This document shows positions 6,179 to 6,313 of a stretch of 6,313 nucleotides of DNA, piece by piece. A program made the position numbers and the translations under genes. Below the pieces are notes generated by a model, which was given only the letters and a program-made list of their open reading frames with translations, did not search any database and was not told the origin of the DNA. Source of the DNA: Chloroflexota bacterium. Lineage in GTDB: Bacteria > Chloroflexota > Anaerolineae > B4-G1. The stretch lies in the NCBI GenBank assembly GCA_003648125.1, contig QMOE01000154.1, forward strand, positions 1-6,313, written 5' to 3'. Numbering within the stretch: the first letter of the stretch is position 1; every line of letters begins with the position of its first letter.

Positions 6179-6313
6179 GGAGCGCGGTCATTGGAGTCGT
6201 AGGGGCGAGGCAGTGCCTCGCCCCTCCTCGGCGGGGGACGCCCGCGTTCCCAGGCAGTCATTGGAACGCGGCCATTGGAGCGCGGCCATCTTGGCCGCAT
6301 GCGGGCGGGGACG
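6179..6313. repeat. Cluster of GC-rich palindromic intergenic repeats (runs off the right edge)
   Basis: No gene is seen here. A near-perfect palindrome aggggcgaggca-g-tgcctcgcccct fills 6201-6225 (12-bp arms, 1-nt centre). A motif ggRncgcggYcat occurs three times (6179-6191, 6263-6275, 6277-6289). Further arms are cgcgttcc/ggaacgcg (6243-6250 with 6263-6270), gcggg/cccgc (6231-6235 with 6241-6245) and gcggcca/tggccgc (6282-6288 with 6292-6298). The motif ggggacg of 6234-6240 recurs at 6307-6313, where the window ends, so the repeat unit probably continues outside. The pattern looks like a dispersed non-coding repeat family; copy number cannot be judged here. Confidence 0.65.

Noticed and set aside
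1..6313. CRISPR array, tRNA, rRNA, transposase or integrase
   Set aside because: No regularly spaced direct repeats, no tRNA-like fold with CCA or a T-loop, and no mobile-element protein motif on either strand.

Overview
The window carries five genes, all read from the minus strand. In transcription order (right to left) they are a primary-type sigma factor (rpoD/sigA-like), three overlapping membrane-protein genes of the complex I/Mrp antiporter type, and the first 270 codons of rarA, which runs off the left edge. The GC-rich sequence, the RarA and sigma-70 sequence style and the GC-rich palindromic repeats between genes suggest an environmental bacterium of Chloroflexota type (Anaerolineae or relatives). 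That placement is an inference from general resemblance and could be wrong.

Right end (6030-6313): a stretch without a convincing protein gene. It holds short GC-rich palindromes and repeated motifs at 6179-6313, then a very good sigma-70 promoter (TTGACA, 18 bp, TATAGT with a TG extension) and a leader of about 108 nt before the preferred sigma start. The leader contains a nested inverted repeat (6015-6080). A 26-codon reading frame with its own Shine-Dalgarno sequence covers that repeat exactly and stops 14 nt before the sigma ATG. This is the most unusual regulatory arrangement in the window.

Middle (4533-4784): behind rpoD there is a structured GC-rich element, then a compact intrinsic terminator (4602-4626). 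A plausible -35 box begins two bases past its T-run. The sigma gene and the membrane operon therefore look like separate transcription units placed back to back.

Left two thirds (824-4532): three genes in a row, stop-start overlapped (TAATG, then GTGA), encode a NuoL-like protein (539 aa), a NuoK/HyfE-like small membrane protein (221 aa) and a NuoN/MrpD-like protein (475 aa). They look like a minimal ion-translocating membrane arm, but no electron-input subunit (NuoBCDEFGI, hydrogenase) and no DabA partner is visible here. By eye, several lysines that form the proton path in complex I and Mrp are replaced in both large subunits. The third gene is followed after 11 nt by rarA, a replication-fork AAA+ ATPase, which is probably read through from the membrane operon.
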